This document shows positions 1 through 7,923 of a DNA stretch of 64,000 bases, piece after piece. The DNA comes from Paenibacillus_S vulneris. GTDB lineage: Bacteria; Bacillota; Bacilli; Paenibacillales; NBRC-103111. The notes under the pieces are model-generated. The model ran no database searches. It saw only the letters and a list, made by a program, of their open reading frames with translations, and was not told where the DNA came from. Position 1 is the first letter of the stretch. Every line of letters starts with the position of its first letter. The stretch lies in NCBI RefSeq assembly GCF_039543185.1, contig NZ_BAABJG010000003.1:124001-188000 (forward strand), in the 5' to 3' direction. Made by a program: the position numbers and the translations under genes.

Positions 1-451
1 CTTTGCTATTGAGACAGGACCGGAGCGTGCGGCCCATTTGAAGCATTTCCTCGACTCGCTCAGCACGAACGGTGTTTCCGTCAACTTCGACCCGGCGAAC
101 ATGGTCATGGTCACCGGCGACGACCCTGTCCAGGGGGTTCATTTGTTGAAGGACTACATTGTTCATACGCATGTCAAAGACGGCATCCGTTTCCGTGAAG
201 TCGATCCGAGAGAAGTGTACGGCGCACTTGGCTTCGAGCCTATGGATCACGGCAAAATTGCGCAGATGGTATCCTCCGGCGAAATTTTTAAAGAAGTACC
301 GTTAGGGGAGGGCAAGGTACCGTTCGACGCTTATTTTGCTGCCCTGCAGGAGATCGGCTACCAAGGCTATTTAACGATCGAGCGGGAAGTCGGCGCGCAG
401 CCAGAGGCCGATATTCGCAAAGCGGTGGAGTTTATCCGCCGTTATAAATGA
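1..451 (+). CDS. Sugar phosphate isomerase/epimerase, C-terminal part (5' end outside window)
   Basis: The reading frame is open from base 2 and enters the window in mid-gene, with FAIETGPER at the edge. It ends in TGA at 449-451. The visible part has features of the xylose-isomerase-like TIM-barrel family: ETGPE, NFDPANMVM (a metal-binding strand), HTHVKDG (metal-ligand His/Asp) and a C-terminal YLTIEREVG with the conserved Glu. These enzymes interconvert keto sugars or act on inositol-type substrates in the cytoplasm; the substrate cannot be read from the sequence. A hairpin with a T-run follows at 492-531, so this is probably the last gene of its operon. Confidence 0.85.
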   Translation, partial: FAIETGPERAAHLKHFLDSLSTNGVSVNFDPANMVMVTGDDPVQGVHLLKDYIVHTHVKDGIRFREVDPREVYGALGFEPMDHGKIAQMVSSGEIFKEVPLGEGKVPFDAYFAALQEIGYQGYLTIEREVGAQPEADIRKAVEFIRRYK

Positions 452-491
452 AGCTTTCATTAGTGATAGGTAAGAGATGAATCATGTATGG

Positions 492-531
492 AGCGCCAGC
501 TTGGCTTTGATGCCGGGCCTGGTGCTTTTTT
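492..531 (+). terminator. Rho-independent terminator after the isomerase
   Basis: AGCGCCAG (492-499) pairs with CTGGTGCT (519-526) with one G-U pair. An inner GGC/GCC helix and a run of six T follow. Confidence 0.75.
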
Positions 532-596
532 GCGACGGATACAAATACCTTTCACCGTATAAATGGATATGAGAAGAGCTTGAAAGGAGCGTTCTC

Positions 597-1172
597 ATGG
601 ACATGACATCTTTTTTGATTTACTGCGTGATTGCCACTTTTACACCGGGACCTACTAATCTCGTCATCTTGTCCACCGTTAACCATTTTGGGGCAAAGCA
701 GGCCATGAAGTATTCGTACGGTGCAGCGGCCGGTTTTGGCTTATTGCTTGTGATTTCCGCTGTTCTGAATAACTTGCTAATAACGGTCATACCGAAAATA
801 CTAATTGCCATGCAGGTTGTTGGGAGCATATACATGCTATACCTAGCTTATCTCATGTGTAAATCGCATTCGTCCAATCCAACAGGAAACCAGACGGCTA
901 CCTTTTTATCCGGCTTTATGATGCAGTTTCTAAATCCAAAGGTAGTACTATTTTCATGGACGGTCATTCCAGCCTTTGTTATGCCCCATTACAGTACGGC
1001 TTCCGCTGTGACGGTAAGTATTGTGGCGTTAACCTTGATTGGCTTCTTAGCTTTTACAACATGGGTGCTTTTCGGTAGGGTCTTCAAATCGTTTTTTCAG
1101 AAGCATAATAGGATAGCAAGTGTTATGATGGCTCTATTATTGGTTTACGCCGCCCTCATGATCTGGCTGTAG
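597..1172 (+). CDS. LysE/RhtB family amino-acid exporter
   Basis: This 191-residue integral membrane protein has the family length and the N-terminal signature TPGPTNL. It has about six hydrophobic segments and a mid-protein FLNPKVVLF loop typical of LysE/RhtB (threonine, homoserine or cysteine efflux) proteins. The start is set by AAAGGAG just upstream of ATG 597. It exports small amino acids or derivatives across the cytoplasmic membrane; the substrate is not readable. It stands alone, is separated from the upstream isomerase by a terminator and converges on the methyltransferase gene downstream. Confidence 0.85.
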   Translation: MDMTSFLIYCVIATFTPGPTNLVILSTVNHFGAKQAMKYSYGAAAGFGLLLVISAVLNNLLITVIPKILIAMQVVGSIYMLYLAYLMCKSHSSNPTGNQTATFLSGFMMQFLNPKVVLFSWTVIPAFVMPHYSTASAVTVSIVALTLIGFLAFTTWVLFGRVFKSFFQKHNRIASVMMALLLVYAALMIWL

Positions 1173-1229
1173 CCAAGCTAATGCAGAGGTGTTATGTGTT
1201 GTAAGCAAATGAGGGCATGGTTTATAACC

Positions 1230-2045
1230 CTAACGATTGCTGCTGATAAAAATACCCGAGGATTTCTGAATGCGGATTTTGCCGTAGGATTGAGCCATCT
1301 TTTGATCAATAAATTGTTTAAATCGATTGGCCATCCCGGGGTCCAGAACAACCTGATCTGGGGAAAATCCATTCATAGACAATACATAGTTCACAATGGC
1401 ATCGGACTCCGTTACCACCAATGAATCTTCATACAAATGAAGCTCTACATCGCTGAAATGCTCCAATAGCTGATCTCTTCCATTCTCAAGAGAAAAGCGG
1501 CTCTCAATGGAGCCGAGCACTTCATTGTACTTGGAGTTGGGATCGAACGCATTGACGATCTCTCTCATTTCCAGCATGTTCCGGTTGCCCACCGTACTAG
1601 CGTAGAAGGTGCCGTCCGTTTTTAAAACCCGCTTAATCTCCGATAGGGTTTTTTTTCTATCCACATGGTATAGCATATGATTGGCGATGACGATGTCGAA
1701 GACACCGTCAGGATAATGGAGCTGCTCGGCATCCATGACCACGAAGTGAAGTCTGCCTCTGAAATCATCCAGTTTTGCCCTGGCATCCTCCAGCATTCCG
1801 GAAGAAATATCCGTAACGGTAATATCCCAGTGTGTCGGAATCCGCTGGGCGTTCGCCATCCACAGTAACCCGTTGCCTCCCCCGAGCTCGAGAACCTTGG
1901 CGGGCTCCTTTAGCTTGAGCTGATCAAATATCCAACAGGGCCACGGGTATTTGTTCGTGCTGAACATACGGTTCATATAGATTCGTGCATTGAAATTACC
2001 TGGGTTCGCATACTGTTTTTGCTGAAGCTTTTCCTTATTCTCCAT
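1230..2045 (-). CDS. SAM-dependent class I methyltransferase
   Basis: The protein is about 271 residues with a Rossmann methyltransferase core. VLELGGGNGLLW is the SAM-binding motif I, DISSGMLEDAR follows, MDAEQLHYPDGVFDIVIANHMLYHV is the motif II/post-II region, and RVLKTDGTFYAST is motif III. I chose ATG 2045 (MENKEK) because AGGAAGGGG lies 9 nt upstream. ATG 2051 is an in-frame alternative but sits too close to that site, and a longer frame to 2102 lacks a ribosome site. The start overlaps the end of the MarR gene by 11 nt, so the two are translationally coupled. The MarR protein probably regulates this enzyme; the substrate is unknown. Confidence 0.85.
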   Translation of the reverse strand: MENKEKLQQKQYANPGNFNARIYMNRMFSTNKYPWPCWIFDQLKLKEPAKVLELGGGNGLLWMANAQRIPTHWDITVTDISSGMLEDARAKLDDFRGRLHFVVMDAEQLHYPDGVFDIVIANHMLYHVDRKKTLSEIKRVLKTDGTFYASTVGNRNMLEMREIVNAFDPNSKYNEVLGSIESRFSLENGRDQLLEHFSDVELHLYEDSLVVTESDAIVNYVLSMNGFSPDQVVLDPGMANRFKQFIDQKMAQSYGKIRIQKSSGIFISSNR

Positions 2046-2523
2046 GATCATTAACCCCTTCCTGGGTGTTGGCAGTTGATGTCCGCCATGTTTCCATTGC
2101 ATCGGCGTAACGTGTCAGACTATCGGCAAGTACCCGAATCTCATCATCGTTCCATTCCATAAGAATATGGGCCAGCCCATCGACACTTCTTTCGAAGAAT
2201 TCCTTGAGCATCTCTTCGCCAATTTCGGTTAGGCAGATGAGACTTGATCGGAGATCATTCGGGTCGGAAATCACGGAAATCTGGTTTAATTGTTTCAAAC
2301 TCTGAATTCGTCTGGTAATTGAGGAGGGATTCATTTGCAATTCTTTAGCTATATCCGTCAAGCGAATTTGCTCGCGGATTTTAACGAGCATCAGGATTTC
2401 GAACGTCACTCGATCCAGATCGGACCTTTGATCCTGTGCATGCTGGAACTCTTTCACTAGCTTCAGAGTTCCTAGAGCCAGCTTGCGCAGCTCATTGCGG
2501 CTCTTGGTCAAATTAAACACCAC
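2035..2523 (-). CDS. MarR family transcriptional regulator
   Basis: This is a 162-residue winged-helix regulator. RLTDIAKELQMNPSSITRRIQ is the helix-turn-helix, and ISDPNDLRSSLICLTEIGEEML is the wing region with the Asp-Arg pair usual in MarR. Long helices at both ends would form the dimer interface. The start is uncertain: GTG 2523, GTG 2520 and a nearby TTG (codon 5) are all possible, and AGGGTGG fits the TTG best. It heads a two-gene unit with the overlapping methyltransferase. A palindrome in the upstream region is the likely autoregulatory operator. Confidence 0.85.
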   Translation of the reverse strand: MVFNLTKSRNELRKLALGTLKLVKEFQHAQDQRSDLDRVTFEILMLVKIREQIRLTDIAKELQMNPSSITRRIQSLKQLNQISVISDPNDLRSSLICLTEIGEEMLKEFFERSVDGLAHILMEWNDDEIRVLADSLTRYADAMETWRTSTANTQEGVNDHGE

Positions 2524-2559
2524 CCTAGTAAAATTAATTTATCTTGGTTGCTCTAAGTT

Positions 2560-2590
2560 TAATTTATTTGTTTGCACAAAGCAAATAATA
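2560..2590 (-). promoter_or_regulatory. Candidate promoter and MarR operator
   Basis: Arms TTATTTG (2564-2570) and CAAATAA (2582-2588) form an imperfect 25-nt palindrome. On the minus strand it overlaps a possible TTGCTT / TAAACT promoter with 17-nt spacing upstream of the MarR start. The promoter match is weak; the palindrome is clear. Confidence 0.45.
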
Positions 2591-2595
2591 TTTTT

Positions 2596-2635
2596 TAAAA
2601 AAATGGAGCTACGGGATATATCAGGAAGCTCCATT
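2596..2635 (-). terminator. Rho-independent terminator of the MORN protein gene
   Basis: AATGGAGCT (2602-2610) and AGCTCCATT (2627-2635) form a perfect 9-bp stem. On the minus strand the stem runs directly into a run of seven T. It lies about 105 nt past the stop codon at 2740. Confidence 0.8.
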
Positions 2636-2739
2636 AACAACGTACTCCATTTGTAAAAGTTTATTTTCAAACACAAATGCATCAGCCATTATTATTCGAA
2701 AGACTTTGATATTGAAGTGCAAATCTACAGTTCCTGAAC

Positions 2740-4314
2740 TTATTTTCCTTTCGGATATGTGGTGAGCTTCACCGCATCATCGGCGATTTGATAGCTCAGA
2801 TCAGCTTCAGCATACACAGTGCCTTGATATGTAACTTTCGTATAACAATGCCTAACTCCGAGAACATCTCCCCAGTGTTCCTGAGCATAGCCATTCATGA
2901 ACTGCTTTTTGGCGTTATCCGGAAGCTGTTGAAATTGTTCCAATGCTTTTTGCGTAGGCAGGTCCAGAAGCATAATCGCCTCAGTTGGGTTTAAATGATA
3001 GGAATTGGGGGTCATTCCGTCAATCACCTTTTGTTTCAAGCTCTTTTTCAGTTCTGCGATGATAAAAGACTCATCTTTGTCAGCAGGGGCTTCACCATTA
3101 TAGATGTCATTTTTGAAATACCCGCTGGAGACGGCCTTTCCCGATGCATCATATAAGGTTCCCATGCCTTCTGCTTTGTTATTGTAAACTTCACCTTCGT
3201 AGACCTGGCCATTGTCGTAATAAATTTTGCCTTCGCCAGTAAGTTTGTAGCTTTTGAAAATCCCCTCGTATTTCAAACGGTTGTTATCACCGTACATTTT
3301 ACCGGCGCCATCGGGATGATCGTCCTTAAAATCGCCCTCATACCATAACGAATATGGCTGTTTTGGACTGTAAAGCTTGCCTTTGCCTTGCTGCTTTCCT
3401 TTGACGAATTCCCCTTCGTAGCTAAGATGCCCCGCCATGTAGGACTTACCTAGACCATCCATGGTGCCATCCTTAAACTCGCCTTCATAGAACAGGCTGC
3501 CATCTTCGAGATAGTATTTGCCCAGACCTTCACGGACATTGTTTACATATTTGCCTTCGTACTTAAGTTTGCCGCTAGCATAATTCAGCTTGCCATCGCC
3601 GTCCCTGGCCCCTTCCTTAAATGGACCCTCGTAGTAGGAGCCATCGTCATAAATCATTTTTCCTTGTCCTTGAGACAGATTATTTATGAATTGTCCTTCA
3701 TAGTAAGATTTACGGTTATCCGGATCGTACTGCTTGCCGTATCCTTCCATTCGGTTCGCTTTAAAATCTCCTTCGTACCAAATCTCGTTTTTGTAGTAAT
3801 ATTTGCCCTTGCCATCCTTTACGTCTCCTTTCAAATCTCCTTCATAGCGAAGGTCTTTGGAGTACAGGATATCGTTGGTCTGGGATATAAGCGTTGGGTT
3901 GATTTGAATAATCTTCGTCTCGTTATCCCAGGCTACGCCTCGGCCTGTCGCCTCGCCTATAAATCGAAGCGGAACGAAGGTATATCCATTAATAATTTGC
4001 GCCGGTACGGGCAGCGTTTTGGCTTGGCCATTGACAACTGCCTGCGTTTGACCGATCGTCAGTTGAATGCTCCACCTATCTTTCTGCCCGGAGACGGTTT
4101 GGGTACTACCATCCCATGAGACTCCGATGCCTAATTGCTCAAAAATCGGGCGAAACGGCACCAGGGTCGTCCCCTCTACGATGGTTGGCGATTCTTGAAA
4201 GCTGATCGGTCGATCATCTACGTAAACCGTGATGGGCGAGTCCTGGGCGAAAGCAGCCGTAGTGGACATTAGCAAAGATGCGGCGATCAATGTGGCGCTT
4301 ATACTCTTTTTCAA
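2740..4314 (-). CDS. Secreted protein with copper-amine-oxidase-N stalk domains and MORN repeats
   Basis: I chose TTG 4314 because GAGGGAGAG precedes it, and the protein then begins LKKSISATLIAAS, a clean signal peptide with an AFAQ cleavage site. An upstream in-frame ATG (4353) gives a charged extension and has no ribosome site. Of the 524 residues, about 25-140 hold two stalk-domain motifs (EGTTLVPFRPIFEQLG, NGYTFVPLRFIGEATG; copper amine oxidase N family). About ten MORN-type repeats follow, each of the form YEGxF...GxGK and spaced by 20-23 residues, then a C-terminal domain of about 110 residues that I do not recognise. MORN repeats usually bind lipids or proteins or act as spacers. An extracytoplasmic, wall-facing role is inferred. 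Confidence 0.85.
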   Translation of the reverse strand: MKKSISATLIAASLLMSTTAAFAQDSPITVYVDDRPISFQESPTIVEGTTLVPFRPIFEQLGIGVSWDGSTQTVSGQKDRWSIQLTIGQTQAVVNGQAKTLPVPAQIINGYTFVPLRFIGEATGRGVAWDNETKIIQINPTLISQTNDILYSKDLRYEGDLKGDVKDGKGKYYYKNEIWYEGDFKANRMEGYGKQYDPDNRKSYYEGQFINNLSQGQGKMIYDDGSYYEGPFKEGARDGDGKLNYASGKLKYEGKYVNNVREGLGKYYLEDGSLFYEGEFKDGTMDGLGKSYMAGHLSYEGEFVKGKQQGKGKLYSPKQPYSLWYEGDFKDDHPDGAGKMYGDNNRLKYEGIFKSYKLTGEGKIYYDNGQVYEGEVYNNKAEGMGTLYDASGKAVSSGYFKNDIYNGEAPADKDESFIIAELKKSLKQKVIDGMTPNSYHLNPTEAIMLLDLPTQKALEQFQQLPDNAKKQFMNGYAQEHWGDVLGVRHCYTKVTYQGTVYAEADLSYQIADDAVKLTTYPKGK

Positions 4315-4415
4315 ACAAATCTCTCCCTCAAACAAGTGAATGTGAAAATACAAAGTGATTTCTCTCTTCCATGTTTCGACAAAATGAGGGATATGCCTCT
4401 TTTTTACAAAAAATA

Positions 4416-4464
4416 AATGGAGCCTTCTCCCAGGTCTATTCAGACCTTTAGAGACAGCTCCTTT
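4416..4464. other. Nested hairpin in the 4.3-4.6 kb gap
   Basis: An outer GGAGC/GCTCC pair (4419-4423, 4457-4461) encloses a perfect AGGTCT-attc-AGACCT hairpin (4432-4447). On the minus strand the outer arm runs into an A/T-rich tract with six T, like a terminator, but no minus-strand gene ends nearby. It could attenuate read-through or be a relic. Confidence 0.4.
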
Positions 4465-4603
4465 ACTTAGGGCGGCATCAGCTCACGAACAGGCGGCATC
4501 CAAGTAGTTACCATATTTTGAGTGTACCCACCCGAAAAGATTGATGTTAAGGTTAAAACTAGGGAGGTATTACATTAAGACTAATACGACTTAGGAGGTT
4601 ACA

Positions 4604-5227
4604 ATGAAGAAATCTGTCATCTTGAGTTCCGCGTTAGCCATAAGTATTATGTTTTCTAGCGTTGCATCTGCAGCTACATATGATCAGTACTCGGCTAAAG
4701 ACGGTGATACGTTCTGGACAATTGCCAATCAACAAGGCGTAAGTTTATCCAGTTTAGTGGAAATAAACCCCAACATTGATCCGAATAATATTTATGAGGG
4801 TCTGGTCCTAAACTTGCCCAATGGACATAAGCAAAACTGGGAAGCACAAGCGGATGCAATGATTGCCAAAGGAATGACCCAGCTAGGAGTTCCCTATGTA
4901 TTTGGAGGAGATCAGCCGTACCAAGCATTTGATTGTTCCGGCTTTACTCAGTATATGTTTAGAGAGATTGGAATGGAGCTTCCTCATTCATCCTCCATGC
5001 AGAGCGAGCTAGGAGAGTATGTTCCAGCCGATCAGTTACGCAAAGGCGACTTGGTGTTCCTAAGTGGTACCTACCAAGCAGGGGTGTCCCATGTGGCCCT
5101 CTATATTGGCAATAACAAGATATTACAAGCTGGAACCATGGGAACAAGAGAAGTAAAAATCAGCACCTTATTCGGTACACCCTATTATGATTCCCATTAT
5201 TGGGGAGCACGCCGTCTAATCAAATAG
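4604..5227 (+). CDS. Secreted LysM - NlpC/P60 peptidoglycan endopeptidase
   Basis: This 207-residue protein has a signal peptide (residues 1-23, cleaved near ASA/ATY). A LysM peptidoglycan-binding module follows at about 27-72 (KDGDTFWTIANQQGVSLSSL, LVLNLP). The C-terminal NlpC/P60 domain is at about 85-207. The catalytic Cys is in FDCSGF (C111) and the His in GVSHVALY (H163). It would cut D-Glu-diaminopimelate type bonds in cell-wall peptides outside the cell. TTAGGAGG sets ATG 4604. The neighbouring convergent gene encodes a murein-peptide carboxypeptidase, so both concern wall turnover. Confidence 0.92.
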   Translation: MKKSVILSSALAISIMFSSVASAATYDQYSAKDGDTFWTIANQQGVSLSSLVEINPNIDPNNIYEGLVLNLPNGHKQNWEAQADAMIAKGMTQLGVPYVFGGDQPYQAFDCSGFTQYMFREIGMELPHSSSMQSELGEYVPADQLRKGDLVFLSGTYQAGVSHVALYIGNNKILQAGTMGTREVKISTLFGTPYYDSHYWGARRLIK

Positions 5228-5237
5228 TTGTTGTATC

Positions 5238-6161
5238 CTATAAACTAACCGTTGGTTCAAGAACGGTCAAAGTATTATTATAGGTGTTTAAGTTAGCCAC
5301 AGCTCCAATAGGTATGGCAGCCTTATAGATTCCGTGAGCGGACGCCAGGTTGGTCATAAGCGCCTTACCTATTGGAACTAAGACCTCGTCAATCAGATCA
5401 TTGTAAGATGTGCCATAGGCCGTTTGGCATTCTGTACATTCCCCCATGACAATTCCGGCACAGTCATTAAACTTCCCTGCAATTTTCAAATGATTGATCA
5501 TTCGATACACTTTATTTATCGGCTCATGTGTTTCTTCAAGGAATATAATTTTTCCTTTCGTATCGATTTCATACGTAGTACCAAGCGTATCCACTATGGA
5601 AGAAAGATTACCGCCGACAATTGGCCCCGTCACATTACCAGCAACTTTACTGGAAAGTGCCCTATTGGGAGGGTTTCGAATAACCCTAGGGGCGACGACT
5701 TTAGAAGTGGCCTCAAAAAATTGATCGAAATTATAGGCCGGAGTCGTGGCCCTAAAATCAAAAAGCAGCAGGCTGGAGAACGTAACCAGGTCGGAAAATT
5801 GATATAAGGCATTCATTAATACGGAAATGTCACTGTAACCGGTAAGTATTTTTGGATTCGCAGCAATGACTTCGTAGTCCAAATAAGGGAGAATTCCCAG
5901 AACTCCAACCCCTCCTCTAGTAGGAAGAATCATGTTCACTTTTGGATTCTTAAACATATCCATTAGATCAGATGCTCTTTGTTCATCCGTCCCCGCAAGA
6001 AATCCATCATCTGAATAGACATAGTTGCCTACAACAATTTGAAATCCCATGTTACGTAAAAAAGAAATACTATTATTGATCGTGTCAGAATGAAGAGGAC
6101 TCCCCAAGGTTACAATTCCAATGGTATCACCACGTTTCAAGATAGGTGGATATACTGGCAC
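5238..6161 (-). CDS. LD-carboxypeptidase (S66 / MccF-LdcA family)
   Basis: This 307-residue cytoplasmic protein has no signal peptide. Features of peptidase family S66 are present: GDTIGIVTLGSP at the N-terminus, the nucleophile Ser110 in TGYSDIS, Glu209 in FLEETHE and His276 in SAHGIYKAAIPIGA. These form the Ser-Glu-His triad. Family members remove the terminal D-Ala from murein tetrapeptides during recycling, or cleave peptidyl-adenylates (MccF) for immunity to microcin C-like compounds; sequence alone does not separate the two. The stop codon lies only 10 nt from that of the NlpC/P60 gene. Confidence 0.88.
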   Translation of the reverse strand: MPVYPPILKRGDTIGIVTLGSPLHSDTINNSISFLRNMGFQIVVGNYVYSDDGFLAGTDEQRASDLMDMFKNPKVNMILPTRGGVGVLGILPYLDYEVIAANPKILTGYSDISVLMNALYQFSDLVTFSSLLLFDFRATTPAYNFDQFFEATSKVVAPRVIRNPPNRALSSKVAGNVTGPIVGGNLSSIVDTLGTTYEIDTKGKIIFLEETHEPINKVYRMINHLKIAGKFNDCAGIVMGECTECQTAYGTSYNDLIDEVLVPIGKALMTNLASAHGIYKAAIPIGAVANLNTYNNTLTVLEPTVSL

Positions 6162-6476
6162 TAATCGACACTCTCCCCTCCTATATCCATTTCGTATATA
6201 AATTTATGTTTGGTAAGCAGGGATAATGCGTGGCCATCTGGTCAGACCTATAAGCGAATAGCCCTATCGAGTCATATTCAGCAAAGGGCCGGTTTGTTAT
6301 GATTATATACGGAGCTTTTAGCTGCTAATTTGGAGAAAAAACCAACCTTTACCTGGACCATAGTCGTGGAAAAATATAGTCCCTAGCCGAGTTTATTAAT
6401 TAGTCTTCTCACACTACACTTAAATTGTTAAAGTTAATAACATTTAATAATTAACTAAAAAAGGGTGAGAAGGAAA
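6162..6476. other. Intergenic region between the divergent S66 and DJ-1 genes
   Basis: This stretch of about 315 nt must hold the promoters of both flanking genes. The last 60 nt are very A/T-rich, with a short palindrome GTTAATAAC and TTTAAT/TAATTA boxes upstream of the DJ-1 gene. I see no coding frame with a ribosome site and no terminator. Confidence 0.4.
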
Positions 6477-7838
6477 TTGAAAAAAGTATGGCGTTTCATC
6501 GTGTATGTGTGCGTAATGGTTCTAGTTGTGGGAGGGTCTGGAGCGATCGGTTTTGTAAGCACGATGCAGGAGGCGATGTCAGCCTATGATAAGCCGGTTC
6601 CTGCTTCTTTACAAAGCGTCCAAGCTCCTGTCTATGATTCGAAAAAGCAAACCGTGGCTGTTGTATTAGCAAACGAAGTGACCGAGGTGTTCGATTTTCT
6701 TGTACCCTACGAAATGTTCTCCATGACGGGGGAGTACAATGTATTTGCGGCAGCTCCCGACAAAAACATCAAATCTTTGACGGGCGGCCTAGATGTCGTG
6801 CCGCATGTCACTTTCGATGAATTGGATCAATTGACAGGCAAAGGTCCGGATATCATCGTAATTCCATTCATGCCGATCTTGGATGAGGATAAATACAGGC
6901 CTGTCCGTGAATGGATAAAGAAGCATTCCGGCAAAGAAACGACCTTGCTGTCGATCTGCAATGGGGCGGAGAATTTGGCGGATGCCGGCCTTCTTAACGG
7001 AAAGTCCGCAGCAACGCATTGGGGAGATATCGGGAGATTGGAAAAGAAATATACCGAGATTTCTTGGAAAAGGGATCAGCGTTACGTGCATGACGGTAAT
7101 GTAATCTCTTCGGCGGGACTTACTTCAGGGATAGATGCTGCGTTGTACGTCATATCGAGGCAAAAGGGAGAGCCGGCAGCTGCGAAAGTGGCGAAGGAAA
7201 TGAATTACCCTTCCTATCATTTTGTTCAGCGTCCGCAAATGGAGCCTTTCACGGCCGGATTAAGCGATATCGTCTATGTATTGAACAACGCGTTTCAATG
7301 GAGCAAGAAAAAGAATGGGGTTCTGCTATATGACGGGGCCGACGAGCTGATGTTATCCTCGGCTTTTGATACGTATGGGGCCTCCGGCACGACGACAACC
7401 ATAACGGTATCAAGCAAACGAGAGCCGATCGTTTCCCGGCACGGACTGAATCTGGTCGCCCGATATCAACTAGCGGATGCTCCGAAACTCGACAAAATGA
7501 TTTTCGTAGGTCCGGACGTTAAGAAGCTGGCTGCGAGCGATATCCGAAGCTGGAACGAGAACGGCGGGAAGGCTGAGCAGCTTTACCTGCATAGCGATTC
7601 ACCGGAACGGTTCGCGATGGAGCCTGCGTTTGAAGATTTGGCGAAGCAGGAAGATATCCGGACGGCGAAATTCGCCGCCAAGCGGCTTGAGTATCGCTCC
7701 ACAAGTCAGCTTCAGTTGGAAGGGGCACCATTTTCGTACGAGGCATTCGGCATACCGATTGGCATCACCTTGCTGTCTCTGTTCGTCCTTTATTTGGCAG
7801 AGAGACGTTTCGTAAGGAGAAAGACCGTTTCCGCATGA
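6477..7838 (+). CDS. Membrane-anchored DJ-1/PfpI (GATase1-like) family protein
   Basis: The protein is about 453 residues with a transmembrane segment at each end (VYVCVMVLVVGGSGAIGF near the N-terminus; GIPIGITLLSLFVLYL near the C-terminus). Between them, residues of about 60-235 form a DJ-1/PfpI fold. The nucleophile-elbow Cys is in LLSICNGAENLADAG (about C161), followed by KSAATHWG, as in the GATase1 modules of AraC regulators. The start is TTG 6477 with GGGTGAGAAGG before it; GTG 6465 is an alternative without a ribosome site. There is no AraC helix-turn-helix. A second half-domain (about 260-420) is unassigned. The role is unknown; binding or hydrolysis of a small molecule at the membrane is inferred. 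Confidence 0.8.
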   Translation: MKKVWRFIVYVCVMVLVVGGSGAIGFVSTMQEAMSAYDKPVPASLQSVQAPVYDSKKQTVAVVLANEVTEVFDFLVPYEMFSMTGEYNVFAAAPDKNIKSLTGGLDVVPHVTFDELDQLTGKGPDIIVIPFMPILDEDKYRPVREWIKKHSGKETTLLSICNGAENLADAGLLNGKSAATHWGDIGRLEKKYTEISWKRDQRYVHDGNVISSAGLTSGIDAALYVISRQKGEPAAAKVAKEMNYPSYHFVQRPQMEPFTAGLSDIVYVLNNAFQWSKKKNGVLLYDGADELMLSSAFDTYGASGTTTTITVSSKREPIVSRHGLNLVARYQLADAPKLDKMIFVGPDVKKLAASDIRSWNENGGKAEQLYLHSDSPERFAMEPAFEDLAKQEDIRTAKFAAKRLEYRSTSQLQLEGAPFSYEAFGIPIGITLLSLFVLYLAERRFVRRKTVSA

Positions 7839-7852
7839 GGCAATAAGCCAAA

Positions 7853-7882
7853 AAGCATCGCAGACGCCTGGTCTGGATGCTT
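7853..7882. terminator. Bidirectional terminator between the DJ-1 and catalase genes
   Basis: AAGCATC pairs with GATGCTT around an inner CAGAC/GTCTG helix. On the minus strand it runs into TTTTT, serving catalase; the plus-strand T-run is weak. Confidence 0.75.
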
Positions 7883-7923
7883 CTTTACTATTAGAGGAAT
7901 TTGTTACAAACATCAAATAAGGC

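Noticed and set aside
2740..4314. Repeated DNA pattern as a mobile or VNTR element
   Set aside because: The periodicity is that of MORN codons in a single intact gene.
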